Part shown: positions 1 to 8,851 of the stretch, piece after piece
How the letters are laid out: each line of letters opens with the position of its first letter
How positions within the stretch are numbered: the first letter of the stretch is position 1
Assembly: GCA_027366585.1 (NCBI GenBank)
Contig: DAHXNF010000010.1
Coordinates: 1-64,000 of the forward strand
Direction of reading: 5' to 3'
From: Thermoplasmatales archaeon
Lineage (GTDB): Archaea; Thermoplasmatota; Thermoplasmata; Thermoplasmatales; Thermoplasmataceae
DNA length: 64,000 bases
Translations under genes and position numbers: made by a program
The notes under the pieces: generated by a model
What the model was told of the DNA's origin: nothing
The model's database searches: none
Seen by the model: the letters and a program-made list of their open reading frames with translations, nothing else

Positions 1-1186
1 AATCAGTTATTCCAAGACTATATTCGGTCGACGATGTTGCGTAGTTCAGGAAATCCACTGCAAGGGTAAGGTTTGGTGAGTGCGGATTTACTCCAAGAAA
101 TGTCGGAGAATAACCTGTGTATCCCCCAGGCAGCAATGAAATACTGTAGTTTCCAGCAACCTTTGACTGCGAGCTGTTTGAGTAGTCCGGGAAGAAGCTT
201 GACCACGCTATCCCCATTGCATAATGTCCGGTTTCAAAGTAGGTTAACTGCTCACTGTACCCCACGGGGCTCACGGAAACCGCAGGCTCGTAATTGGTCA
301 GATTCTTATACATTTCAAGTGCCTGAACTCCCGCGCTGTTGTTGAACGATACGGAGAATTGACCGCTCTTGTTTCCAAAATAAGTCCAGTAGTTAGGTGA
401 TGAGTTGGCTGGAACACCTGTTCTAGAATCAGCTGAAAGGTACGGGTATGCCAGGTTATAGAATCCGTCGATTATCGAGTGAGCCGCATGGTCGGGGAAC
501 AGCAAAGCATAGTTGTTGCTTGTTCCATTGAAGGATGTTGTTGAGTTGACGAATGATGCAGCATCCTGAAGTGCGGTCCAGTTCTTGTAGGTACTGGGAT
601 TGAAGCTGAAGTGATACTTGGCGGAGAACTCATTCTGCAAAGTTGTGTTATCGAATATGCTCTTCTGGAAAACGAGCATATATCCAATCACAGTATGGAT
701 CGGAACGCCGATTGTTCCAAGTATCGTACCATTCGCGGCTATCCTGTAACCGCCGGAGAACATGTTCCCCGCGATCTGGTTTGAAAGGTCAATTACACCA
801 TTTCCGCCGGTAGTGCTTGTCGGCAATTTATACAGGTACTGGCCAAGTGTTGGTGCCCCGGAAGCATAATACATCATTATGTTGGGAGTGCTTGATCCAC
901 CTTGCAGTGCGCTTTGCTCCGATGTGAGAAGGTTTGAGTATCCCTCAGTAGTTATCTGCACGTTTACATTGGGATTAGCCTTTTCAAAGTTGGATGCCAC
1001 CATCGAAAGGTACTGCTCCGTCATGCTCCCGCTTCCTACTTCTATGACCAGTGTCTGCTTCTTGGAGTGTTCCAGTTCAATAATGGAAACCGCCGCAACA
1101 ATTACTACTATCACAACCACAACGGCGACAATCGCCGGTAGCCTGCTTTTTTTCTTGATCCCTTGCGGGACTGGACTATTATCCAT
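1..1186 (-). CDS. ABC transporter extracellular solute-binding protein (partial, 3' end outside window)
   Basis: The frame is open from an ATG at 1186 to the left edge, so the C-terminus is missing; about 395 residues are visible. A short basic N-terminus (KKKSR) is followed by one strongly hydrophobic segment at about residues 17-37, which would anchor or export the protein. The rest is a polar, Asn/Ser-rich domain with the pattern of family 1 (sugar-type) binding proteins, for example 'NFEKANPNVNVQI' near residue 70 and many N-glycosylation-like NxS/T sites typical of extracytoplasmic proteins in acidophilic archaea. It would capture a solute outside the cell for an ABC importer whose permeases should lie to the left of the window. 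A TATA-like element (1206-1214) lies about 24 nt before the ATG, which suggests a leaderless transcript. The substrate cannot be told. Confidence 0.85.
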   Translation of the reverse strand, partial: MDNSPVPQGIKKKSRLPAIVAVVVVIVVIVAAVSIIELEHSKKQTLVIEVGSGSMTEQYLSMVASNFEKANPNVNVQITTEGYSNLLTSEQSALQGGSSTPNIMMYYASGAPTLGQYLYKLPTSTTGGNGVIDLSNQIAGNMFSGGYRIAANGTILGTIGVPIHTVIGYMLVFQKSIFDNTTLQNEFSAKYHFSFNPSTYKNWTALQDAASFVNSTTSFNGTSNNYALLFPDHAAHSIIDGFYNLAYPYLSADSRTGVPANSSPNYWTYFGNKSGQFSVSFNNSAGVQALEMYKNLTNYEPAVSVSPVGYSEQLTYFETGHYAMGIAWSSFFPDYSNSSQSKVAGNYSISLLPGGYTGYSPTFLGVNPHSPNLTLAVDFLNYATSSTEYSLGITD

Positions 1187-1566
1187 GAAGGGTTAACGTA
1201 AAGGGTAATTAAGTATTCTTCTCTGTTTAAAATGTGCACATATTTTTAATATATAGATTGGATGCATAGTTTTACAGAAAATTGGGTTTTTGTGCGATTA
1301 TTCCAGCAAAAAACCGCTTGAAACGGGTTTTTGGCGAAAAGCGCTTCGGATGGAACAGGCTTCAACCTAGTTGATAATTACCTGCTGTTTAAAGCTTAAC
1401 AGGTTTTAACCGGGTAAATGTGGATATCTGCCTTCTCTTGCTTATAAAATCAATTACTGATCTTGCCGAAAGGCATGATCCAGAGCAATATACATAAGTA
1501 TTTTAGTAGAAGGCTCGAAGACTGCTACCTTATTTATATATTAGTAATACCGCCGGGATTTGAACA
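1187..1566. other. Intergenic region with divergent promoters
   Basis: This 380-bp stretch between the divergent binding protein and MFS genes holds no convincing reading frame. It has AT-rich promoter-like blocks at 1206-1214 and 1242-1256 (facing left) and 1531-1542 (facing right). A small inverted repeat is present around 1384-1401 (CTGTT, 8-nt spacer, AACAG). I see no RNA gene. Confidence 0.5.
1531..1542 (+). promoter_or_regulatory. TATA box of the MFS gene at 1567
   Basis: The AT-rich block TATTTATATATT lies about 28 nt before the GTG start at 1567. This is the normal archaeal TATA-to-start-site distance, so transcription should begin at or next to the start codon. Confidence 0.6.
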
Positions 1567-2787
1567 GTGGCGAATACATCCGGGCAGGTATACAGAGAAC
1601 TACTGAAGAACAGGGCAGTTTCAGTCCTGGCAATTACGCAACTAGTGCGAACCCTGGGAAGATCCCAGGTGTGGATCTTCATACCGGTCTATCTTCTTTT
1701 AATAAGGCATGTCCAGTACTTTGAGATTGGACTGCTGTTTTTCAGCACGGCCATGATTTCTTTACCAGTAAGTATCTTTGGTGGAAACCTAGTGGACAGG
1801 ATTGGAAGGCGGAAGGTTGGGATAATGCTTCCCCCGATCCTTGTGGTGGTTTTCTTCTCACTATCTGCATCTGCATTTCTAGGACTGTCCCTGGATATCA
1901 TATTCCTGTCTTTCATATTGATAGAACCCCTGGTTACTGTACAGGGTATTGTCGATAATGTCCTTGTTACTGATTTGGTTAAGGACTCGAAGCGAAATGA
2001 TGCATTCAGCCTGTTACGAATCGCTGCCAACCTGGGATTTTCGATTGGTCCGGCAATTGGTGGGTACCTGGCTTACGTAAACTACGGTTATGTATTCGTT
2101 GCACCCGCACTCATCTCAATTTTTGACTTTTACCTCTTCTACAGGTACATACAGGAACCACAGCATAAATCATCCATTTCCGGTAACTTCTCTTTTCCGT
2201 CGAAGGATAGGAGGTTCCTGATCGTTTGTGTACTGCTTGCAATGATCTGGTTTGTATCCGGTCAGTGGGGCACGACACTGACATTGTTCTGGACAAATTT
2301 TGACCACCTTACAAACAGGCTGATAGGTGAACTTTACGGCCTTAATGGTGTTTTCGTAGTTACTATGCAGATACCGATAAACTGGCTCTTCAGGAAAACA
2401 AGCGATCACTTCAGAATTGCAGTTGGTGGGCTTGTATATTCCTTCAGCTTCCTCGCACTCGCCTTCTTCACGGGAGCAGCATTCCTGGTCCTTGATGTTT
2501 TTTTCATAACGATGGGCGAGAATATCATAAGCCCTGTCGCTTACTCTATGATTGGGAAGCTTGCTCCTCCAAATAAGAGAGGGCAGTATTTTGGGGCCTT
2601 CCAGATGATTGTTGGATTCGCCGTGCCTTTCGCGCCGTTGATGGGAACATACCTGCTTGGATACTACTCTAGCCAAGCAGTTTCCTTCTGGGGCATAATT
2701 GCAACAATAGGTGTAACTATATCTATCGCCGTATTTGGTTATGGCCGGCACATGGACGCAGGAATCCCCCCGCCTAGCGGAAACTGA
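1567..2787 (+). CDS. MFS family transporter
   Basis: The 406-residue protein has about 12 hydrophobic segments and the major facilitator signature 'GGNLVDRIGRRKVG' at about residues 72-85, between TM2 and TM3. It is a cytoplasmic membrane secondary carrier; the substrate is unknown, and sugar or drug efflux types are possible. The GTG start is supported by a TATA element 28 nt upstream. The 3' end overlaps the convergent DMT permease gene by 14 bp, and a T8 tract just past the stop can end its transcript. Confidence 0.85.
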   Translation: MANTSGQVYRELLKNRAVSVLAITQLVRTLGRSQVWIFIPVYLLLIRHVQYFEIGLLFFSTAMISLPVSIFGGNLVDRIGRRKVGIMLPPILVVVFFSLSASAFLGLSLDIIFLSFILIEPLVTVQGIVDNVLVTDLVKDSKRNDAFSLLRIAANLGFSIGPAIGGYLAYVNYGYVFVAPALISIFDFYLFYRYIQEPQHKSSISGNFSFPSKDRRFLIVCVLLAMIWFVSGQWGTTLTLFWTNFDHLTNRLIGELYGLNGVFVVTMQIPINWLFRKTSDHFRIAVGGLVYSFSFLALAFFTGAAFLVLDVFFITMGENIISPVAYSMIGKLAPPNKRGQYFGAFQMIVGFAVPFAPLMGTYLLGYYSSQAVSFWGIIATIGVTISIAVFGYGRHMDAGIPPPSGN

Positions 2788-3673
2788 GCGCTTTTTTTTC
2801 TCTCTTTTTCATGGTCTCGTCATGATACGAAAAGAAAATGCCTGCCGAAATCAGCAGGAACCCGATATAGGCAAAGAAGCTGCTACTTTCTCCGAGAATC
2901 AGATAACTAAATACCAGGGAAATCGCCGGAACCGCAAAGAAATAGGAGGAAATCTCGGAAACGTTGTATCTTCTGTACAGGTGAAAAAAGATAAGGTAAG
3001 CGATCGATGTACCGGGGATACCCAGTATCAGTGTCAGTAGGATCAGGTCAACTCCCGGAAACAGGATACCTTTAGGATCGGTGAAAATGGCAAAGACAAG
3101 GATTACTGGAACCGAATATAGAAGTTGAAGGGAATTGTAGGTTGATGGGCTTGTTCCGCCAAGATATTTCTTGAAATACACTGTCCCTACAGCCCAGAAA
3201 ATTGCGCTTGCTATTAGGAGAAGCACGCCAATTATCGATGAAATAGTCAACTGTTCAACAAATATCATTATCACTCCTGCAAATCCCAAAATGGTTGCCA
3301 ATAACTTGACTGGTGTAAGAGAATCGTCCAGAAACGCTGCGGAAAAGACAATTGCAAAAATCGGGAAACTGTATACGAGTATTGAGGAAAGACCTGCTGG
3401 CTCAAGCTGTTCGCCCAGAAACCAGAAACTCATGAAAAGAGAAACGTTCAGCAGACTAGCGATAAAAATCTTCAGGTGCGTGCGCAGATCTCTGGGGAAC
3501 TTGATCCGCGAGTAAAATATGATAAAAGATGTAGCTGCAGCTATGATTATCCTAAAGAAGAGAATGGGAAATGGACCATCCATGCCAAGAGCGATCTTGA
3601 GTACAGGATAGTTGAGTCCCCAGAATGATGCCATCGCAAGAAATGCCAGCGCGTCAAGTTTTTTTCCATTCAC
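2774..3673 (-). CDS. EamA/DMT superfamily permease
   Basis: The 299-residue protein has about ten hydrophobic helices arranged as two EamA repeats. Typical stretches are 'MASFWGLNYPVLKIAL' at the N-terminus and 'EQLEPAGLSSILVYSFPIFA' in the middle (helices 3-4), with a matching pattern in the second half. Members export metabolites or amino acids across the cytoplasmic membrane; the substrate is not visible. A TATA-like sequence around 3692-3699 lies about 22 nt upstream of the ATG. The gene is convergent with the MFS carrier and overlaps it by 14 bp. Confidence 0.85.
   Translation of the reverse strand: MNGKKLDALAFLAMASFWGLNYPVLKIALGMDGPFPILFFRIIIAAATSFIIFYSRIKFPRDLRTHLKIFIASLLNVSLFMSFWFLGEQLEPAGLSSILVYSFPIFAIVFSAAFLDDSLTPVKLLATILGFAGVIMIFVEQLTISSIIGVLLLIASAIFWAVGTVYFKKYLGGTSPSTYNSLQLLYSVPVILVFAIFTDPKGILFPGVDLILLTLILGIPGTSIAYLIFFHLYRRYNVSEISSYFFAVPAISLVFSYLILGESSSFFAYIGFLLISAGIFFSYHDETMKKREKKALSFR
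2792..2810 (+). terminator. Oligo-T terminator after MFS gene
   Basis: T8 followed by TCTCTTTTT lies directly after the MFS stop codon. Such oligo-T runs terminate transcription in archaea. It sits inside the 3' end of the opposing gene. Confidence 0.45.
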
Positions 3674-3813
3674 TGCATGAGAATTCGTGCGTTATATGTC
3701 ATCTTATCGCTGGAAATAGATGCAAGTACAAAAATGTGCAGGAAATAAAGCAGTTAATGCCGGATCGATCGGGTGATCATGTGAACAAGGAGGTTAAGTT
3801 ACCCTAAAACAAG

Positions 3814-3822
3814 AATTATAAC
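3814..3822 (+). promoter_or_regulatory. TATA box of prs-kptA
   Basis: AATTATAAC is centred about 30 nt before the prs ATG at 3849, consistent with a leaderless prs-kptA transcript. Confidence 0.5.
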
Positions 3823-3848
3823 ATACTGCCGTATATGGGAAAGTTAAC

Positions 3849-4712
3849 ATGATACTGTTATCTCCGGGACAGCCCACACCGCTTCAGAATGAGCTTGCCA
3901 GGGCTCTTGGCGCAAGTATTGGTAATGTTGAATCAAGATCTTTTCCAGATGGGGAGTTATACATCAAGATAGCGGACGACCTGAAGGGACAGGATGTTCT
4001 TGTTGTCCAGAACACCCGGACGGACAGGGATTTCATTTCACTGTTGATGCTGCTCGAAGCGGCCAGGGCATTCGAGCCCGCAAAACTTGACCTTCTTGTG
4101 CCATATTTCGGTTACTCAAGGCAGCATATGAGATACAACATAGGAGAACCAATTTCCTCAAAAGTAATTGTGGATGCATTGGCTCCGTATGTTGATTCAA
4201 TGTTCTGTGTGGATATCCACGATGAGGAGACATTAGAGTATTCTTCAAAACCGTTCTTCAATATCAACATCACTGAATCTATCTTCAATCACTACAAGGA
4301 AAAAGACATAAGCTACGTTGTTTCCCCCGATGATGGTGGATATGAAAGGGCGAAGAGAGTAGCAAAGCTACTTGGAGCTTTGCCAATCCGGCTTGACAAG
4401 AAGAGGGAGAGTGATTCAACTGTCAAGGTGGTTATGAATGACATTGTTGACATTTACGGCAAGAACGTACTCCTGCTTGATGACGTAATATCCACTGGCG
4501 GAACTATACTTCAGGCACTGGAAGTACTGAAGAGAAGAAAGGTTAGCAGCATATATGTCTGCGCAATTCACGGTGTTTTCGCGAATAATTCGGAGGAGTC
4601 TATTAGCTTCTCCTGCAGGGGCCTATCTGTAACGAACACAATAAATACAAAATACAGCGACATAGACATTTCAGATGAGATAGTAAAGAAGATCAGGGAA
4701 ATGGTAAAATGA
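3849..4712 (+). CDS. prs: Ribose-phosphate pyrophosphokinase (PRPP synthetase)
   Basis: The enzyme makes phosphoribosyl pyrophosphate from ribose 5-phosphate and ATP for purine, pyrimidine and histidine synthesis. The 287 residues match the short archaeal form. Visible signatures are 'RSFPDGE' (30-36), the flexible-loop 'YFGYSRQ' region (86-92), the metal/ribose site 'VDIHDEE' (121-127) and the PRPP-binding motif 'VLLLDDVISTGGT' (207-219). A TATA element about 30 nt upstream supports the ATG. The stop codon overlaps the start of kptA in an ATGA junction, so the two genes should be translated from one mRNA. Confidence 0.97.
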   Translation: MILLSPGQPTPLQNELARALGASIGNVESRSFPDGELYIKIADDLKGQDVLVVQNTRTDRDFISLLMLLEAARAFEPAKLDLLVPYFGYSRQHMRYNIGEPISSKVIVDALAPYVDSMFCVDIHDEETLEYSSKPFFNINITESIFNHYKEKDISYVVSPDDGGYERAKRVAKLLGALPIRLDKKRESDSTVKVVMNDIVDIYGKNVLLLDDVISTGGTILQALEVLKRRKVSSIYVCAIHGVFANNSEESISFSCRGLSVTNTINTKYSDIDISDEIVKKIREMVK

Positions 4713-5446
4713 TTGGATTAAGGGATTGTAGGGAACACGGATCATTCAGAGGCGAGAGCTGTCCTGTGTGCGGATCGCCGGGCAAGTTATTAATGGATGA
4801 GAGGGAACTGGACTCTTTTGGAAAGATAATGGCGGGGCTGCTACGACACTTCCCGGAGCGATATGGCATAAAGCTTGATGATCATGGATGGACAAAAATT
4901 TTTCCGCTCGTGCCGGCAATAAAGGCAGAGAGAAATCGCTATGGCTGGCTGACAGCGCACCACATTGAGGCGTTTATAAGGACAGAGCCAAAAGGCAGAT
5001 ACCAGTGGGATGGTGAAAGCATGATTCGGGCTACATACGGGCACACTATCCCTGTAAACATGGACGATCTACCAACAGATGATATTCCAGATAGACTCTA
5101 TTATCAGACTACTTCCGAAGAGGAGGAGTTTATCAAGGAAACAGGCATCAGCCCTTCCGACAAGACCTGGATCCACCTTTCAAGATCATACAGGCAGGCA
5201 TATATCTCTGGCCTGTTTCATGTGGATAATCCAAAAGTAGTTGAAATCGAAATTCCAGGCCTGGTCAAGGCAGGCCATCCAGTTTATCGTGCAACACCTG
5301 AAATATTCCTGACCAAGGAGATACCGCAGGAATTCTTCCATCCCGCCCCGGAAGAGTCGGTAACACCTACAGATGAGGAGATGGAAGAAATAGAGAGAGT
5401 CAAGGAAAAGAGGATGAGACGGAAGGAAAACACATCATTTGTTTGA
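4709..5446 (+). CDS. kptA: RNA 2'-phosphotransferase (KptA/Tpt1 family) with N-terminal zinc-ribbon motif
   Basis: The family transfers a 2'-phosphate from RNA to NAD+, the last step of some tRNA splicing routes and a clean-up of 2'-phosphorylated RNA ends. The 245-residue protein begins with a Cys/His knuckle ('CREHGSFRGESCPVCG', 7-22). It continues with the family core: 'LLRHFPE' (R46, H47), 'DDHGW' (57-61), 'IRATYGH' and 'WIHLSRS'. The Arg-His-Arg residues of the active site can be recognised, but the fourth (Arg) is less certain. The C-terminal 25 residues are highly charged. It overlaps prs by 4 bp (ATGA). Prs supplies PRPP for NAD synthesis, so a link to NAD+ use is possible but is only inference. 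Confidence 0.88.
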   Translation: MIGLRDCREHGSFRGESCPVCGSPGKLLMDERELDSFGKIMAGLLRHFPERYGIKLDDHGWTKIFPLVPAIKAERNRYGWLTAHHIEAFIRTEPKGRYQWDGESMIRATYGHTIPVNMDDLPTDDIPDRLYYQTTSEEEEFIKETGISPSDKTWIHLSRSYRQAYISGLFHVDNPKVVEIEIPGLVKAGHPVYRATPEIFLTKEIPQEFFHPAPEESVTPTDEEMEEIERVKEKRMRRKENTSFV

Positions 5447-5525
5447 TCTTCTCCTGCTGAATTTCTGGATTCAGGGTCATTGAAGAAAAGCTGCTGCCTT
5501 GAACCGCCTTTATCTTTTTGAACCA

Positions 5526-5540
5526 ATATATTAATATATC
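5526..5540 (+). promoter_or_regulatory. xerA promoter with perfect palindrome
   Basis: A perfect 14-bp palindrome, ATATATTAATATAT, lies around 5526-5539 and includes the TATA-like block about 28 nt before the xerA ATG. It may simply be the TATA box, or it may also serve as a protein-binding site. Confidence 0.4.
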
Positions 5541-5563
5541 AATATTGTCTGACACTATGGCAG

Positions 5564-6418
5564 ATGTTGTTGGATAATGAGGAAGCCGTGATTACCTTTT
5601 CCAGATGGATGGAGAATGAAAGGAAGAGTCACTTAACTGTCAGACAATATTCGTTTTTTGCCTCCCTATTCATGGGATTTCATAAGAAGAAACTCGAAGA
5701 TGTTACGCCAGAAGACATAGAGAACTTCAAGGAGTTCCTGGTCAAGGAAAGGAAATATTCAAAAAGCAGCCAGTATCTGTGCACAAAGGCACTAAGACTC
5801 CTTTTCAAGTCATTTCGCATGACACCTCCATATAACCTGACTGCACCAAAGAGACCGAGGAGCGTACCAAAGTACCTTACAGAAAGGGAAACGGCAAAAC
5901 TTCTTGGGGTGGCTTCCAGGAACTCAAAGAACCTCGCAATAATCAGCGTGCTTGCATATACCGGAATTCGTGTTGGGGAACTGTGCAGGCTTAACAGGCA
6001 GGATGTGGATCTCGATGAAAAGGTCATGCTAATCAAGCATGGCAAGGGCGACAAAGACAGGATTGTGATCATCAGCGATGAATGCGCAGCTGCGCTTGCG
6101 ACTTACCTTAAAAGCAGGAACAGGATCAATGTGGAAGGAGATTCTCTCTTCATAAGCAGGAAGATGGGCAGATATGATCCAACATCGATACAGAGGCTCG
6201 TAAAGAAACTTTCCGCGGAGGCGGGAATAATGAAGACCGTAACACCGCATATACTGAGGCACACATTTGCCACATCAATAATGAGAAACGGTGCAAACCT
6301 GAAGTTTATTCAGGAGATTCTTGGGCATTCGACACTTGCAACGACCCAGATCTATGTGCACATTGATGATGGAGCCATGAAGGCAATGTACGAGAAGCAC
6401 AAGCCTACTTACCGCTAA
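5564..6418 (+). CDS. xerA: Tyrosine recombinase XerA
   Basis: The 284-residue protein has an N-terminal SAM-like core-binding domain (about 5-95) and a C-terminal catalytic domain. All catalytic residues are visible: Arg in 'TGIRVGEL', Lys in 'GKGDKDR', 'HILRH', the His of 'LGHS' and the nucleophilic Tyr in 'TTQIYVH'. The length and layout match archaeal XerA, which resolves chromosome dimers at dif. The start is set by the TATA element about 28 nt upstream; the ATG at 5556 is in another frame and stops at once. Its stop codon abuts the convergent polyprenyl synthase gene with no gap. Confidence 0.93.
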   Translation: MLLDNEEAVITFSRWMENERKSHLTVRQYSFFASLFMGFHKKKLEDVTPEDIENFKEFLVKERKYSKSSQYLCTKALRLLFKSFRMTPPYNLTAPKRPRSVPKYLTERETAKLLGVASRNSKNLAIISVLAYTGIRVGELCRLNRQDVDLDEKVMLIKHGKGDKDRIVIISDECAAALATYLKSRNRINVEGDSLFISRKMGRYDPTSIQRLVKKLSAEAGIMKTVTPHILRHTFATSIMRNGANLKFIQEILGHSTLATTQIYVHIDDGAMKAMYEKHKPTYR

Positions 6419-7480
6419 TCACCTGTCCCTCTTGATGATGAAGTCAGCAAGCCACTCGAGGAATCTCTTTGTTTCCTGATCCCCTTCCTGCTCCCGGATA
6501 TACTTCTTGGCGTTCTCTGCCAGTTTGCCGGAAAACGAGAGTGAATATTCCAGCGAACCGGATTGCTCGACTATCCTCTTAACTCGCTCGAATTCAGGAT
6601 CCGAGACGTGCCCGGACTTTAGAATTTCACGGAGAAAACGTGCATCCGACTCATCTGAATTTTCAATCGCCTTAAGGATGAGAAGCGTCTTCTTTCCTTC
6701 GTTTATGTCGCTTTTGACGGATTTCCCCAGTGTCTTTTCATCGCCGAAGAGACCGAGATAGTCGTCATGCAGTTGGAATGCAAGTCCGAGAGAATATCCA
6801 AAATGGCTGAGTTTGTGAATTTTTCTGCCCGTTCCGCTGAGTATTGCACCTATTATGAGAGGGCCCTCAATTGTGTATCGTGCAGTTTTCCACAGGTGTA
6901 CCCTTATAAGATCCCGTATGTGAAAGTCATCGACAACGGACGAGTTTACGTCAATGAGCTGCCCGTGTCCTGTTGTTTCGAATATGCTTGTCAGTTCCTG
7001 GTCTGCTTTCACCAGAAGGTCAGAGCTGAACCCTGATGTGAGAAGAACCTGGTGACAGTAAGAGTCGGCGAGATCGGAAGCAATGATTGCAATGCTTTCA
7101 GATTGCCTCTGGAGCCCTTCTTGACCAGAATACAAAATGTTATGAACATCGATATGAAAAGTTGGTCTCCCCCTGCGTACAAGGCTTTGATCCATTATGT
7201 CATCCTGGATCAGGAAGTATGTCTGGGAGATCTCCGTACTGAGCGCTGCCCTGTAGATCCTGCTGTCAGGCCTGCTGAAAAGCGAGTATCCCATAACGGT
7301 GAATATCGGCCTCAGCCTCTTTCCACCTGAAAGGGTGAAAGTCCTTATGAGCTGCACAATGTTCCTAACCGCCGGATCTATTGACCCGTTCACCTTGCTG
7401 TCAAGGAAAGATGCAAGCTCCTGGTCGATGCGATCACGCATCATTTTCATTTTTTCAGGGTAATCTGCCAATTTTATCAC
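6419..7480 (-). CDS. Polyprenyl (geranylgeranyl/farnesyl) diphosphate synthase
   Basis: The enzyme condenses isopentenyl diphosphate units into the C20 chains of archaeal membrane lipids. The 353-residue protein carries 'GGKRLRP' (about 52-58), the first Asp-rich motif 'DDIMD' with 'RRGRPTFH', and the second Asp-rich motif 'FQLHDDYLGLFGD' followed by 'GKSVKSDINEGKKT'. The cytosolic enzyme fits functionally with egsA further along, but the two genes are not in one operon. The product chain length cannot be read with certainty. Confidence 0.92.
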   Translation of the reverse strand: MIKLADYPEKMKMMRDRIDQELASFLDSKVNGSIDPAVRNIVQLIRTFTLSGGKRLRPIFTVMGYSLFSRPDSRIYRAALSTEISQTYFLIQDDIMDQSLVRRGRPTFHIDVHNILYSGQEGLQRQSESIAIIASDLADSYCHQVLLTSGFSSDLLVKADQELTSIFETTGHGQLIDVNSSVVDDFHIRDLIRVHLWKTARYTIEGPLIIGAILSGTGRKIHKLSHFGYSLGLAFQLHDDYLGLFGDEKTLGKSVKSDINEGKKTLLILKAIENSDESDARFLREILKSGHVSDPEFERVKRIVEQSGSLEYSLSFSGKLAENAKKYIREQEGDQETKRFLEWLADFIIKRDR

Positions 7481-7636
7481 TACCAGAAAGCGTAGTTCCG
7501 TCTTCCAGCGAATAGAGTGATACCAAAAGCTTATTCATGAGGGGACAGAACACAGTTCAGGTGATCTTCAAAGTATTAATAACAGCTTCGTAAATCTATA
7601 TTATCCATGCCCGTCATTATTCTCTACGATGGGGAA

Positions 7637-8626
7637 TTAGAGGAAGCTTACGTGGAAGTATATGACAAACATCTCACCAACAAGGTAAGTTGCAGCAGCA
7701 GTTAATAATGTCAGAATGGCAGCTCTTGTCGCTGACCTGAGCACCCGGGCATTCATCGTAAGCGCCACGATTGAATTTGTAATCGCCTGCGTTGTTGCCA
7801 CAAGTGTTACTGAAACAATCAGTGCAAGGATTCTGTTGAACGCTACAAACGGCAATACTGCGATTGCCGCGCCTATAAGGTAATACAGGGCAGTGGTGAG
7901 TGCGGATTCCTTCGATTTATCCTGCAACTCACCAATTCTGGACTTCTGCTGCTTATTTGGAGAAAAAAGGCTATCCTTCTCAATCAGGTGTATCCTGTAC
8001 TCGCTCTGGCTCCTCGAAGAGAGGTATGATCCAAGAGACATGCTCATGGCACCGCTTATTGCAACTACAAAACCTCCAAGGGCTATGTAGTAATGGCTTG
8101 TCATTATGGCAGTGAGGCCTGCTACAGAGCCTAGAACCTCGACCAGGCCGTCACTCATGCCGTAAATCACGTCCCTGCTTTTCTCTATCTCCTTCTCGGT
8201 CTTCTCTATCTGGTTGGCAAAGACGTCTTCATGGTTTATCTCCTGATCCAGTATCTGCTGCAGCCTTGCCTTGATAGGTGATTCTTCCTTCTCCCCGTCA
8301 ATCATCTCCCGGTACATCCTTATGGCCCTGAGTTCGCCGTGCTCCAGCATCCTAATCGTCAGAACAGGGCCAAGAAGCCTCATTACGAAGAGCAGGAAGC
8401 TTATCTTGAATCCTTTGCCCTTTATCCCGGAAGTACCAAGAGATAATTTTTCAAGTTCATCTTTCCAGAAACCCGCATGTTCTTTCTCGATGCTTGAGAG
8501 TTCCTGAAGTTGCTCCTTAAAACTTTGATCGTCTATCCGGGAGGAAAGCCTATCGTAAAAGGCCATATCTGTTATTTCATCCTTATAGAACTCTATAGCT
8601 CTTTTAGCGAGATCAGTGCTTTCCAA
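7637..8626 (-). CDS. Ferritin-like/VIT1 (CCC1) fusion membrane protein
   Basis: The 329 residues contain two modules. Residues 1-145 form a rubrerythrin-like four-helix domain with metal-ligand motifs 'EKEHAGF', 'EHGELRA' and 'EINHEDVF'. Residues 155-329 form the VIT1/CCC1 membrane domain with 'SDGLVEVLGSVAG' and several transmembrane helices. This is the MbfA-like architecture, known in bacteria as an iron exporter in which the ferritin part oxidises or senses Fe2+. A role in iron or manganese export would suit an organism living in iron-rich acid water. The gene is monocistronic as far as can be seen. Confidence 0.88.
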   Translation of the reverse strand: MESTDLAKRAIEFYKDEITDMAFYDRLSSRIDDQSFKEQLQELSSIEKEHAGFWKDELEKLSLGTSGIKGKGFKISFLLFVMRLLGPVLTIRMLEHGELRAIRMYREMIDGEKEESPIKARLQQILDQEINHEDVFANQIEKTEKEIEKSRDVIYGMSDGLVEVLGSVAGLTAIMTSHYYIALGGFVVAISGAMSMSLGSYLSSRSQSEYRIHLIEKDSLFSPNKQQKSRIGELQDKSKESALTTALYYLIGAAIAVLPFVAFNRILALIVSVTLVATTQAITNSIVALTMNARVLRSATRAAILTLLTAAATYLVGEMFVIYFHVSFL

Positions 8627-8782
8627 TTTGTCACTTTATGTAATTTAAAGTATAAACCTGTCGGTGCAGAAAGTTCAGCCGTGGAGCGGTTCAGCCACCA
8701 AATATGTACCGCTATTGCAAGTTGCCATAATGAAAATATAAGGTAAACCTAATACAATCACCCTGCACTGACCATGCATTAA

Positions 8783-8795
8783 TACGAATTTCGTA
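8783..8795. promoter_or_regulatory. Palindrome upstream of aminotransferase promoter
   Basis: The inverted repeat TACGAA-T-TTCGTA lies about 25 bp upstream of the TATA-like stretch at 8819-8832. Position and symmetry suggest a regulator-binding site, but no partner is known. Confidence 0.3.
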
Positions 8796-8818
8796 ATATT
8801 GTTGTCGTTTTCATTCAT

Positions 8819-8832
8819 AAAAATATATATTG
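8819..8832 (+). promoter_or_regulatory. TATA box of class III aminotransferase
   Basis: The AAAAATATATATTG block is centred about 26 nt before the ATG at 8852, giving a leaderless transcript. Confidence 0.55.
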
Positions 8833-8851
8833 ATACTTAGAATTAATACGC

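Noticed and set aside
2170-2751. 193-codon frame opposite the MFS gene
   Set aside because: It lies fully antisense to a well-supported transporter and its translation has no recognisable domain.
3625-3807. 60-codon frame between the DMT permease and prs
   Set aside because: It overlaps the start of the permease on the other strand and has no promoter or family signal.
5523-5550. AT-rich palindromes near xerA as a dif site
   Set aside because: The sequence fits a promoter and lacks the arms of known archaeal dif sites as far as I can judge by eye.
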